64,000 nucleotides of DNA from Branchiostoma lanceolatum (Eukaryota; Chordata; Leptocardii; Amphioxiformes; Branchiostomatidae). The notes beneath the pieces were generated by a model. It had not been told where the DNA came from and did no database searches. It saw nothing but the letters and a program-made list of their open reading frames with translations. Positions within the stretch are counted from its first letter, which is position 1. Every line of letters starts with the position of its first letter. Position numbers and translations under genes: made by a program. This document shows positions 47,801 to 55,094 of the stretch, in pieces. The DNA lies in contig NC_089735.1 in assembly GCF_035083965.1 (NCBI RefSeq), positions 7,342,001 through 7,406,000 on the forward strand, in the 5' to 3' direction.

Positions 47801-47998
47801 GTTATTTTCAACTTCAGGTTTCAGTGGAAGCGCACCAACGCTATCTTGGGGTATAGCGAGGCTACCATCACATGGACCGTCTCACCCGGGACCCCATCCG
47901 GGACCTACCGCATCCGCCATTTCGGACATTCCAAGAGCCTGGTGGGAAAGATCACCCCCTTCGTTGGGAGCTCCCGCCAGTTTACCGTCAACCCTTAG
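29819..47998 (+). CDS. ASAH2: Neutral ceramidase, complete, 19 exons, 715 aa
   Basis: Exons: 29819-30001, 32100-32249, 32758-32934, 34000-34127, 34275-34352, 36112-36232, 36707-36829, 37358-37444, 38069-38179, 38669-38750, 39244-39356, 40170-40264, 41133-41172, 41670-41768, 42637-42732, 43128-43271, 44138-44191, 46246-46331, 47818-47998. All junctions are GT/AG and every phase fits, giving 716 codons. The enzyme hydrolyses ceramide to sphingosine and fatty acid at the cell surface or outside the cell. A signal peptide (residues 1-23, ending AVQA) leads directly into the catalytic domain (GVGRADVTGP). The nucleophile is Ser295 in SNEGDVSPN. Zinc ligands by family analogy are IHTHSGP (His137), WFAVHCTSMNN (His244), PGEF (Glu481) and SNTYSDY (Tyr518). 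The 137-244 and 481-518 spacings equal those I recall for the Pseudomonas enzyme. The C-terminal beta domain ends RQFTVNP. The Ser/Thr-rich mucin box that anchors the vertebrate enzyme is absent, so it is probably secreted. Confidence 0.95.
31281..31809. mobile_element. MITE in ceramidase intron 1, family of 344-570
   Basis: The right part (31581-31809) matches 344-570 in reverse complement. The left part (31281-31370: TCTCAAACCCAGTGGCC, ATTTATGTAACCCGG, GTTAATGGAGTTTACATCC) pairs with it in inverted orientation. The 78-codon plus frame between the arms is not supported as a gene. Confidence 0.6.
31860..31960 (-). repeat. Probable LINE 3' tail, minus strand
   Basis: Read on the minus strand the end is TGTCGTGCAATAAAGTTCTTCC, typical of the 3' ends of CR1-like elements in this type of genome as I remember them. 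Only the tail is visible. Confidence 0.35.
33105..33240 (-). repeat. Interspersed repeat (CCCTACGGCAAT family), copy in ceramidase intron 3
   Basis: The reverse complement matches 24780-24930 over most of its length, including CCCTACGGCAAT, AACAAAAGGAGCC and AGGTACCTTCCATC. Non-coding. Confidence 0.7.
34690..35917. mobile_element. 1.23-kb MITE with CAGGGTGCGAAATAC ends, intron 5 of ceramidase
   Basis: The left end CAGGGTGCGAAATAC and right end GTATTTCGCACCCTG are perfect 15-bp inverted repeats. Subterminal sequence pairs again (CCCAGGTTGCGCGGTGCGC against GCACACCGTGCAACCTGG). GTTTGT flanks both sides (34684-34689 and 35918-35923), a 6-bp target duplication. The CAGGG start resembles hAT elements, but those make 8-bp duplications, so the superfamily is open. 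No transposase is encoded. Confidence 0.85.
36475..36570 (-). repeat. tRNA-derived SINE fragment, minus strand
   Basis: The minus strand reads TGGTTAGTGTTGCTGACTTA and then GGTTCTGGGTTCAAATCCC, a good RNA polymerase III B box at tRNA-like spacing. It lies in intron 6 of ceramidase. No functional tRNA can be folded from it by eye. Confidence 0.6.
38805..38965 (+). repeat. tRNA-derived SINE, plus strand
   Basis: GTGGGTTTGAATCCCACCG at about 38863 is a B-box-like T-arm with self-complementary GTGGG/CCCAC stems, preceded by a tRNA-like 5' half (TTGTGCTCAGTGTG). It lies in ceramidase intron 10. An AT-rich tail follows. Confidence 0.55.
39595..39835 (-). repeat. tRNA-derived SINE, minus strand, in ceramidase intron 11
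   Basis: On the minus strand: GGCCGTGTGGCTGGGCAACC (tRNA-like head), then GGTCATGGGTCGATTCC (B box), then CTTGGGAAAGGCACTTAAAA and CCCACTCCACCCAGGTGTAA. The body block CTTGGGAAAGGCACTTxxxxC...CACCCAGGTGTAAAAATGGG recurs at about 62960-63020. The head and body together make this the best preserved SINE in the window. Confidence 0.75.
40285..40700. mobile_element. MITE of the GGCCATGTTGATTTGATTATAT family, copy 2
   Basis: The blocks TTGATTATATGGAGGACATCC and GGATGTCATCCACATGATC AAATCAACATGGCC are inverted relative to each other. The interior TTCATTATGAAA matches the copies at 28420 and 58515. It begins just after the exon 12 donor of ceramidase at 40264. Non-coding. Confidence 0.6.
40758..41104. 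mobile_element. 347-bp hAT-like MITE just upstream of ceramidase exon 13
   Basis: Ends TAGTGCT...AGCACTA, with the 8-bp duplication CTCACAAA at 40750-40757 and 41105-41112. The interior repeats GGTACAGGTAC and TACCGGTACC words in inverted arrangement. The right target copy lies 20 bp from the first base of exon 13 (41133), so the insertion is immediately upstream of the polypyrimidine tract. Confidence 0.85.
42201..42238. repeat. Perfect 18-bp-arm hairpin in ceramidase intron 14
   Basis: AACTAACATGATGATATT and AATATCATCATGTTAGTT are exact complements separated by AG. No mismatch, very short loop, no flanking duplication recognised. Confidence 0.85.
43757..44040. repeat. Probable SINE-related repeat in ceramidase intron 16
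   Basis: The stretch with CCAACCGAGATGTCCTGACCC, AGGATTGAACTGGAGTCTC and TCGGGTTAGCAACTAATTGG resembles an inverted tRNA-like head. It is more diverged than the SINE at 39595. The open frames on both strands are not genes. Confidence 0.35.
44556..44860. mobile_element. Inverted-repeat MITE, GAAACGTCTGAC family, ceramidase intron 17
   Basis: The left arm (AATAGCAGTTACTCATTTGC, CAACTGGATATGATTTTGGAAA, GTTTCAAGTAGCATCCACTAC) is inverted at the right (GTAGTGGATGCTGCTTGAAAC, TTTCCAAAATCATATCCAGTT, ATGAGTAACTGCTATT). A one-sided tail ATGTCTATCCTTCATCGACG follows. Same family as 12299, 47500 and 57655. Confidence 0.8.
45375..45705. mobile_element. Inverted-repeat MITE in ceramidase intron 17
   Basis: The left arm GATGGGTCTTACCCAAATTT-like sequence (45385-45410) is mirrored by AAATTTGGGTAAGTCCCATCTTTC near 45675-45700. 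Near the centre, CAGAACGTTTATGGCA and TGCCATAAACTTTCTG pair. About 330 bp, non-coding. Confidence 0.65.
45909..46131. mobile_element. 223-bp hAT-like MITE (AGGGCTGT ends), ceramidase intron 17
   Basis: Ends TCAGGGCTGT...GAGACAGCCCT, with AGTGATGA on the left and AGTGGTGA on the right, an 8-bp duplication with one difference. A fragment of the same family (CAGGGCTGTCTCCAGGGACCC) lies at about 10166-10210. It is about 110 bp upstream of exon 18. Confidence 0.75.
46440..47320 (-). repeat. LINE 3' region, minus strand, with internal ~45-bp tandem repeat
   Basis: Read on the minus strand it ends with ATGGAGATCTCAATAAACAAACAAACAAACAAG-type sequence (terminus near 46470), the familiar 3' end of a non-LTR element. 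At 46770-46990 the block AGTGGATGCAGAACTGCAAATCATAATAAC repeats five times at 41-47-bp spacing. No reverse transcriptase domain is visible. It lies in ceramidase intron 18. Confidence 0.5.
47500..47690. mobile_element. Inverted-repeat MITE, compact member of the GAAACGTCTGA family
   Basis: TACTGGATTACAA...CAGACATTTCAGATGTCCATC at the left is inverted as GATGGACATCTAAAACGTCTG...TTGTAATCCAGTA at the right. It shares the design and the ACGTCTGA core of the elements at 12299 and 44556. About 190 bp, ceramidase intron 18. Confidence 0.65.
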
Positions 47999-48342
47999 GG
48001 GAACATTGATGGCCAGTAAAGACTTAGCCAGAGATCTGTTCAACCATCTCTAAAATGGGTATCTCACTGCCAGGGACAGTGCCAAATTGCGATAGGAAAA
48101 TGTGCCAACTTTGCCAATTTTTGCCAATTTTCCCTTTCGGTCACATTGATGTCCAATACACTGGTTAAATTTGTGACTACTACATACAAAAAGGCTGCCC
48201 CAGGAATGTCACATGCTCATTTTTGACTCCAAATCAGAAACAATATAATTTTATTTGGAAACTTAAGTGTTGCCACCGAATTAAAACTGATGTGTACAAG
48301 GATTAAAATTGAATGAAAAGCGCCCATTTGCACTATTTTTGC

Positions 48343-48384
48343 CAATTGCAAATTTTTGTAGATTCAAAAGAAAATTTGCAATTG
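48343..48384. repeat. 14-bp-arm hairpin downstream of ceramidase
   Basis: CAATTGCAAATTTT and AAAATTTGCAATTG are exact complements around a 14-nt loop. If the ceramidase transcript runs to the AATAAA at 50034, this stem lies in its 3' untranslated region. Confidence 0.8.
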
Positions 48385-48541
48385 CAGGTGACAATTGGGC
48401 CTTTTACAATTTGGCACAATTTCATGCAGACCTGAGAGATAACCGCTTTAGATATCTTTATCATTACAATGGGCGAAACAGTGCTGTCTGATTTTCCCTG
48501 CAATCTCTGTCTCTCTCACCTTCTCTCTCACTTTTTCTCAC

Positions 48542-48555
48542 TGTCCCTCTCACTT

Positions 48556-48600
<45 letters not shown>
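48542..48600. repeat. CT microsatellite
   Basis: A long uninterrupted (CT)n run preceded by imperfect CTCTCA/CTCC copies. It creates a spurious 122-codon Ser/Leu-rich frame. Confidence 0.9.
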
Positions 48601-48601
<1 letters not shown>

Positions 48602-50033
48602 GTTCTCTTGCTCTTTTGTTCTCTGCACAATTTGAATGGATGGAGCGGAGGTTAACACAAAAGATTATAATTGCTGATAGTCTAGTACATGCACATGGCA
48701 AAATTGGGCAGACAGTTCAGCATCCTGAACCTTTGTGTCTGCATCAGTATCTGTATAGCCAGTATAACTGCCTGTCATCATCACACACCAACTTTTGCAG
48801 GCACGTGGCATGGCAGCAGCTGGTTATATTACACTGAACAGCCTGGAACACATAACCTCTGCACATCTAATGGCAAGCGTTGTTTAAAGCTATCTAATGA
48901 GAATTAGCTCTTACAGTGCTTGGAGGCAACGAGTTCTAGTCTATGATAGTTATACGAAAAATTGATTTTTGAACGCCTCAATCTTCATATAGCCTCTACT
49001 GAACATTGGTGTTGATCCATGATGTAAAATGATAACAAGGAAATTTGGCTAAGTCTTATTCGGTCATTTCCTCCATAGCTCACAAGCGATACCGGCCGTT
49101 ACATTTTGAGTCTTTGGTAACCCATGCAGATGATGAAGCCTTTCCCAATGGCCATGCATAACTGCAGTGGTAGTACATGTAGTACAGTGGTTATGTTTAT
49201 TAACATGCTGTTGTTGACATGCCTGCTCAAAGGTCCAAGCAGATTATAGTTGGTTGTATCTCAAAAGCTATGGACCTCTAGCTTTCCTTAGTATGCAGAC
49301 TCTGATTAGTGTCAATTTAGATGTATTTGCCAGGATTTAAACTGGGCATAATTGTTGCATTAAGAATGATATCAGCAATTTCATTTTTAAAAATTCATAT
49401 CAACCAATATGCTCTTTATGATTGATAGTTTATTGATATTTGATAAGTGCTGGTAAGAATGATTTCCAATCTAATGATCTTTTTTTTTTCCTAAGAGGTA
49501 ATTGTATCCTGCAAATAATGTAATATGATAGAAATGTTAAGTGAAAGAAATATTTTACTTTTCATAATTTGATACTCTTCAGGGATTCAATTTTTGTTGC
49601 TAGCTTGAAATTTTATGTTGTGCATGAAGAAAATAATGCAAAAGATTATTTGAAAAAGAAATAAGAAGTTTGTATGTATGTGGGCAAAGACCGACGGTTA
49701 AATAATCTTTGCATGGGATGTTCCATAAATTTCTGGGCCCTGTAATAAGGACACTCAGCAAGAAATTAAAACACAACTCAGATATCTTAAGATGTTGTCA
49801 TGTATCAAAGAGATAGAATAGTACATCTCCTAAACCCACTCGGGGTGAGGGTAAAATGTAGAGAACCCAGATGAGGAACATTTTAAGATTTATCATTTCT
49901 ATATAATACATGTCAATGTACATGTATATTATTAGATAATTAAAATTGTTGCATGTTGATTTTTGTTTATCAGCAGTGAATGTGATCAGTTTTGAAATGT
50001 CTTGGAAACCGCAATAATGATGTTGATGCTTTC

Positions 50034-50039
50034 AATAAA
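50034..50039 (+). terminator. Candidate polyadenylation signal for ceramidase
   Basis: AATAAA followed 15-25 bp later by GT-rich sequence (GTTGTGGTGTGTTG), a plausible cleavage context. It is about 2 kb past the stop codon, so assignment is tentative. Confidence 0.4.
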
Positions 50040-50639
50040 GTCTCATTGAGTCTGCAACATGATGTTGTGGTGTGTTGTCTTCTGTGATCTCCAAGTAGAT
50101 GTAAGGGTCCGGCTTGTTGTAGAAGATCATGATGTTTTCTGGTGCCAGACCAGCGCGCGCCACACGGGTCCCTATAATTCCTGGTTAGACTTGTTCTTTA
50201 GAAATAATTTTGGAATCATAAAGAAACAACGTAACGACACGTCAAAGAACTATTACAGATGTTAACCCATGAGTACTGCGCAAAGGACAGCATACGTTCC
50301 AAGCCGTGGTAAGAATTTTTTCTACCAAGGACAAGTATGTTTGTGAGTTGATGTTATTCAGAATCAAGGAGGGATATGTTGATGAGTAGACAGTGTTCAG
50401 CATCAATGCTGAAACATCAACAATATGCAACAGAAACCGTCATGAATTCTATTGTAACTACGAAACAACACCTCCTATACAGGCCTGATAGTACATTGCA
50501 ACTTAGCTACGTACCAGGTACCATGCATGTTAAAGGTTAAATTAATTGTTGGCAGTTGAGGTTACCAATGATTATTGACAAACACAATTCACCAGCCAAT
50601 CTGATCACCCGGAGTCTCGCTTATGTACTTTACGCTCTG

Positions 50640-51292
50640 GGACTGTGCTTCTGTCCTTGGTGCTGAACACTATCTGCACACAAACAGACATATCCTTGGT
50701 GCTGAACACTATCCACTCAGAAAATACACCTGTCCTTGGTGCTGAACACGACCCTCACACAAGCATACCTGTCCTTGGTGCTGAACACTATTCACTCAGA
50801 AAACACACCTGTCCTTGATGCTGAATATTATCTACTCACAAACATACCTGTTTTGATGCTGAACACTATCCACACACAAATAGACCTGTCCTTGATGCGG
50901 AACACTATTCACTCACAAGCATACCTGTCCTTGATGCTTAAGACTGTCCACTCACAAACATAACTGTTTTTGATGCTGAACATTATCCTCACAAAAGCAA
51001 ACCTGTCCTTGCTGCCGAACACTATCCACTCAAAAATAGACCTGTCCTTGCTGCCGAACACAATCCACTCAAAAATAGATCTGTCCTTGCTGCCGAACAC
51101 TATCCACTCAAAAATAGATCTGTCCATGATGCTGAACACTATTTACACACACACAAATAGACATGTCCTTGGTGCTGAACACTATCCACACACAAATAGA
51201 CCTGTCCTTAGTGCTGAACACTGTCCACTCGCAAACATACCTGTTTTCGGTGCTAAATACTATCCACCCACAAACATACCTGTTTTTGATCG
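50640..51292. repeat. 39-bp minisatellite (CCTGTCCTTGxTGCTGAACACTATCC), about 16 units
   Basis: Units of about 39 bp with consensus CCTGTCCTTGSTGCYGAAC, then ACTATCCACTCACAAAYA. They run from about 50640 to 51292 with point differences; three central units (51002-51118) are nearly identical. The unit is a multiple of three, so long repetitive frames appear on both strands; none has independent gene support. The array lies in the intergenic gap between ceramidase and the LRR-Ig gene (convergent 3' ends). Confidence 0.9.
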
Positions 51293-51356
51293 TACCTCGT
51301 TCTTATCTATATCTAGTGACGTCAACAACAGACAAGAAAATCGTGGGCAAACATGA

Positions 51357-51412
51357 TTTATTTACAATTGATAACGTTACACGTTGCATCAACAGAAAGC
51401 TCAATGTTTATT
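51357..51412 (-). terminator. Candidate polyadenylation signals of the LRR-Ig gene
   Basis: On the minus strand AATAAA occurs at 51412-51407 and again at 51362-51357, 580-640 bp beyond the last stop of the LRR-Ig reading frames. These are the first strong signals downstream; assignment is positional. Confidence 0.4.
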
Positions 51413-51993
51413 TTAATCATAGACCTTTTTCTAAAATAGTCAATACTGCATAAAAAGGAGTGATCAAATGTATGTAAACAATGATGGTAAATCTACCATA
51501 TGTCTTATAGAAAAAGCTCTCAAAATATCATTTGCGCGCAAATAAACATGAGTCATCCAGATCATAGCATGTTGTCTGAAACTAAATGCATATGCCACGT
51601 TTTCGCAACAGTTTGATCATGTAAGCAGTACTATTTTCTAATAATATGTACATTCTTGATACAAATTAGTCTTCGCGGCACGGCGCATTATTGTGGTGCT
51701 CAAAGAAGTGTTGACGTAGATACAACATTTATGGCATGACTGGCCAGAGGGTTCGTATCATTTGTCAAACTGCTCTGTTTGAAAAATAGTAGCATGCTTT
51801 GTTTTGCCGTCGCAATACAACCAATCTGGCAATCACCTTTCTGTAAAAATAGATGGAGTGCCTAAGATACAGTTCTTGGCTCAGGTATATACAGACATCC
51901 GTAGCTGCTACAAACAAATGAATTCAGTTCATCTGAATAAGATATTCAGCAAAACAAAACGTTGCTTCTAAATCTATCCTTGTATATGAACAA

Positions 51994-52336
51994 CTATTCT
52001 GCCTCTGAACTACTAATAAAAGTCTTAAAGGTATGATCATAGCTATCACCAACATTTCCTGTACCAGGGAGCGTCACATGGGTGTGGTCAGAGTTATCTT
52101 CGACATTTTCCGTCCCAGGGAGAGACACACATGTGTGGTCAGAGTTATCTTCGACATTTTCCGTCCCAGGGAGAGACACACATGTGTGGTCAGAGTTATC
52201 TTCGACATTTTCCGTCCCAGGGAGAGACACACATGTGTGGTCAGAGTTATCTTCGACATTTTCCGTCCCAGGGAGAGACACACATGTGTGGTCAGAGTTA
52301 TCTTCGACATTTTCCGTCCCAGGGAGAGACACACAT
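51994..52336 (-). repeat. Exact 51-bp tandem repeat at the 3' end of the LRR-Ig gene
   Basis: Five copies of a 51-bp unit occupy 52082-52336, four of them identical. On the minus strand they encode LPGTENVEDNSDHTCVS, the same 17-residue unit that ends the receptor frame, and then run to SYDHTFKTFISSSEAE and stop at 51994. This stretch is out of frame with the main receptor frame, which stops at 52350. Confidence 0.9.
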
Positions 52337-52349
52337 GTGTGGTCAGAGT

Positions 52350-55094
52350 CTAGTCATCTTCGACATTTTCCGTCACACAGGTGTGGTCAGAGTTATCTTC
52401 GACACTTTTCGTCACACAAGTGTGGTTAGAGTTATCTTCAACATTTTCAGTCCCGGGAAGCTTCACATAGGTGTGGTTAGAGTTGTCGTCGACTTTTTCA
52501 GTACCAGAGAGCTTCATACAGGTGTTGTCGAGGTTGTCGTCGGTATTTTCCGTCAGAGGAAGCTTCACATACCCATGTTCTGAAACCTCAGCGGCACTAG
52601 CAGACGCGGGGACAGGATTGTTGTCCTCTGAAAGACTCTCACATTGCTCCTCCCCTTCTCCACGTCCAGTCTCCCGTGATGCCGCTTTGTTCTCAGGTAC
52701 CGACATGTAGTCGTGATCTGAGTCGCTCTCAGCGGCACTAGCAAGACTCTCACATGGCTCATCCTCTTCTTGCCGTCCAGTCTCCCGTCCTGATGCTGTG
52801 TTCTCAGGTAACGACATGTAGTCGTGATATGAGTCGCTGTCATTATCGGTTTTTATGGAATTGTTTAAAGTCAAACCCTTGGCGTTCTTGTCGTTGTCAT
52901 AGTGGCCGGCTGTCTGCTTTTTGTCATGAGATGCCCCACCGCTGGCCGAGGTTGCCGTAGCCTTCCTGTCGCTGAGGTTTCGTCCCACGTCTATCCTTTC
53001 GTTGTCGTAGTGTCCAGTTACATGTGCCTTGGCATGAAAAGCAACAATGCGTGAAATTGTCATGTTCGTTTTGTTGTTTGGCATTGCTCTTGTTTTAACC
53101 ACGCCCCTTTTGTTGTGACTACACCTGTTCCTTTTGTCTCTACCAGTGGAGGATGTATTCCCTTTTCCCCCACTGGTCGGTTTGCCTAGGGCTGTCTTAT
53201 GTGAGTGTTTAGTCACATCATCATCGGAGAACTGGTCCTCGTTCTCATAGTGGCCCCCAACTGCTCCTTCAGTGTCTGAAAACTGGTCCTCGTTCTCGTA
53301 TTGTCCGTTTCTGTCTCCTTTCGTACCTGAAATCTGGTCGTCGTTCTCATATTGGCCGCCTGTGGCTCCCTCAGTGTTTGAAAACTGGTCCTCGTTCTCG
53401 CATTGTCCGTCTTTGGCCCCGTTCGTACCTGAAAACTGGTCGTCGTTCTCGTATTGTCCGTTTCTCTCTCCTTTCGTACCTGAAATCTGGTCGTCGTTCT
53501 CATATTGGCCGCCTGTGGCTCCCTCAGTGTTTGAAAACTGGTCCTCGTTCTCGTATTGTCCGTCTTTGGTCCCGTTCGTACCTGAAAACGGGTCGTCGTT
53601 CTCGTATTGTCCGTTTCTGCCTTCGTTCGTGCCTGAAATCTGGTCGTCGTTCTCGTAGTGGCCACCTCTGGGGCCATCCGTGTCAGAGGACCCGTCATCG
53701 GTGCCGTGTTGTTCGTCTACAGCATTCCTTTGTGCGTTGGAACTGTCCATCTGACGAGCTTCTTTACACTTGCTCACACAAGCAGCTATGACTGCGAAAA
53801 CAATAGTGCATCCGCAGAAAGAACCCAGACCTGCAAAGATGAGTTGATCGGTTGACAGTCCAAACCCCGGGCGATTTGTGGTAGCCTCTCCGACACCTTT
53901 ATCTACTGATGGGGGTGTGACGGCCATGATTGTCGTCGGAAACACTGAGCTGTACCCTCTGGTACTTTTCTCAGTGCCACTACTGACGGTGAGCACGGCG
54001 GATGCGCTTGCATTATCTGTATGATCAGCTGTCACCTGACACGTGTACGTGCCATTTACTTCTCTACCAATCCCAGGGATGTTCAACACTGAGTAGCACA
54101 TTCTCCTAGTGTCCGAGCTAGTGATGGGTGAGCCTCTGCAGAGCGTTTTGCTCACGTGCGTGTAGTTCATAGAGTACTCGTAGCTTGGTTGTTTGTAGTC
54201 TCCGTTTGGTGCAATCCACAAGAACAATAGGCCTTCCTGACAGACTGTCCGACAGGTGAAGGAAACGTTACCTGTAACGGTCCCATTGTCTAAGGTAACA
54301 GTCACGTCAGGTGAGGTGCACCTGAGATCCTCCCAACCGACCTTCCTGATATCGATTCCCTTTCTAGTTGCACCGACCATGCACCAGATGTGCCACCTTG
54401 AAGGTTGATTTTCGAGAAGCCATTTCTTGATTCCTCTTAACTTACAATCGCACTGCAGCTGAGTATTAAGTAAATGTAGACTCGAGAAGCGGCGCAGTTC
54501 ATCAATATCCGCGATCGATGTGATGGGGTTACTACTCAGCACAAGATCACCCTTAACTTTTGACGGAATCCCTTCGGGAATGCTAGAAAGACAGTTCGTG
54601 CGTAGACTCAGTGTGCCTAATCTGTCTAGTCCGGCGAAAGCTTTTCTACTGATGTGATATATCTTGTTATCCTCCAAGCTCAAAGTATACAGCTGGACCA
54701 GTCCTTTAAAAGTACCTGCCTCCAGTCGCTTAATCTTGTTCCGACGAAGAACTAGTGTTGTTAGAGACGGCAAGTTTTCAAATGTCCCTGGTTGTAGCGT
54801 CACAACATTACAGTCCACGATAGACAGACTCTTCAAAATGTCATGACGGGGAACGTCCCCTGTCTCAAGGCGCGTGAAATTCTGTTGCTGAATCCACAAT
54901 TGTTTCAGATTCGGCGGCAATGACGCGGGGATGTTCCGGAAATGACAGGTTGTCCAACACGTCAGGGATGATACATGAAGACTCAAGTCACGCTGGCAAC
55001 AATTTAGGTTCGACTGAACAGCTGTGCAACTGGATCCCTTCAATATTGCCACGAATAACACTAAAGCAAACAAACTTGCACGTCTCGCAGTCAT
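52350..55094 (-). CDS. LRR-Ig single-pass receptor with tandem tyrosine-motif tail, single exon, 914 aa
   Basis: Residues 1-23 form a signal peptide. An N-terminal cysteine cap (about 32-50), five or so leucine-rich repeats (63-212) and a C-terminal cap (CDC at 215-217, Cys238, Cys259) follow. An Ig domain has Cys281, Trp293 and Cys352. The membrane span is about 417-440. The tail of ~470 residues holds Y-E-N-D/E at 480, 497, 514, 531, 548, 582, 599 and 616, with Cys at 565. YDN follows at 696 and 732, YMS(L/V)P at 759 and 796, YVKLP at 842 and 876. Y-x-N is the Grb2-type SH2 ligand and Y-x-x-L/V fits ITIM/SHP-like ligands. The architecture matches the LRRIG receptors expanded in amphioxus and thought to act in immunity or adhesion. 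The frame ends within a 51-bp repeat where a 5-bp insertion relative to its neighbours gives the stop; the tail coding continues downstream in another frame. Confidence 0.88.
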   Translation of the reverse strand: MTARRASLFALVLFVAILKGSSCTAVQSNLNCCQRDLSLHVSSLTCWTTCHFRNIPASLPPNLKQLWIQQQNFTRLETGDVPRHDILKSLSIVDCNVVTLQPGTFENLPSLTTLVLRRNKIKRLEAGTFKGLVQLYTLSLEDNKIYHISRKAFAGLDRLGTLSLRTNCLSSIPEGIPSKVKGDLVLSSNPITSIADIDELRRFSSLHLLNTQLQCDCKLRGIKKWLLENQPSRWHIWCMVGATRKGIDIRKVGWEDLRCTSPDVTVTLDNGTVTGNVSFTCRTVCQEGLLFLWIAPNGDYKQPSYEYSMNYTHVSKTLCRGSPITSSDTRRMCYSVLNIPGIGREVNGTYTCQVTADHTDNASASAVLTVSSGTEKSTRGYSSVFPTTIMAVTPPSVDKGVGEATTNRPGFGLSTDQLIFAGLGSFCGCTIVFAVIAACVSKCKEARQMDSSNAQRNAVDEQHGTDDGSSDTDGPRGGHYENDDQISGTNEGRNGQYENDDPFSGTNGTKDGQYENEDQFSNTEGATGGQYENDDQISGTKGERNGQYENDDQFSGTNGAKDGQCENEDQFSNTEGATGGQYENDDQISGTKGDRNGQYENEDQFSDTEGAVGGHYENEDQFSDDDVTKHSHKTALGKPTSGGKGNTSSTGRDKRNRCSHNKRGVVKTRAMPNNKTNMTISRIVAFHAKAHVTGHYDNERIDVGRNLSDRKATATSASGGASHDKKQTAGHYDNDKNAKGLTLNNSIKTDNDSDSYHDYMSLPENTASGRETGRQEEDEPCESLASAAESDSDHDYMSVPENKAASRETGRGEGEEQCESLSEDNNPVPASASAAEVSEHGYVKLPLTENTDDNLDNTCMKLSGTEKVDDNSNHTYVKLPGTENVEDNSNHTCVTKSVEDNSDHTCVTENVEDD
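53220..53663 (-). repeat. Coding 51-bp repeat array for the YEN(D/E) tail of the LRR-Ig receptor
   Basis: Nine units of exactly 17 codons (residues 478-625). A higher-order period of three units is visible: residues 496-546 and 547-597 match almost residue for residue (SGTNG(T/A)KDG, then FSNTEGATGG, then ISGTKG(E/D)RNG). Length changes by unequal exchange would stay in frame. The plus-strand frames at 53272 and 53378 are shadows. Confidence 0.9.

Larger units (their letters stand above)
47999..50039 (+). other. Probable 3' untranslated region and flank of ceramidase
   Basis: No other gene is seen after the stop at 47998. The stretch holds a hairpin (48343-48384), a long CT microsatellite (about 48550-48597) and a repeat at 48740-48990. 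That repeat matches 42780-43030 (shared CACACACCA, GCAGCTGGTTATATTAC, TTTTTGAAC). The first AATAAA in a good position is at 50034. The true 3' end may be nearer. Confidence 0.45.

Noticed and set aside
48469-48837. 122-codon Ser/Leu-rich frame
   Set aside because: Produced by a CT microsatellite followed by an interspersed repeat.
50736-51453. Repetitive 13-residue frames (DLSLLPNTIHSKI)
   Set aside because: The 39-bp minisatellite is a codon multiple, so frames stay open by chance; they exist on both strands and break between units.
53272-53791. Plus-strand 128- and 137-codon repetitive frames
   Set aside because: Antisense shadows of the receptor's YEN array.
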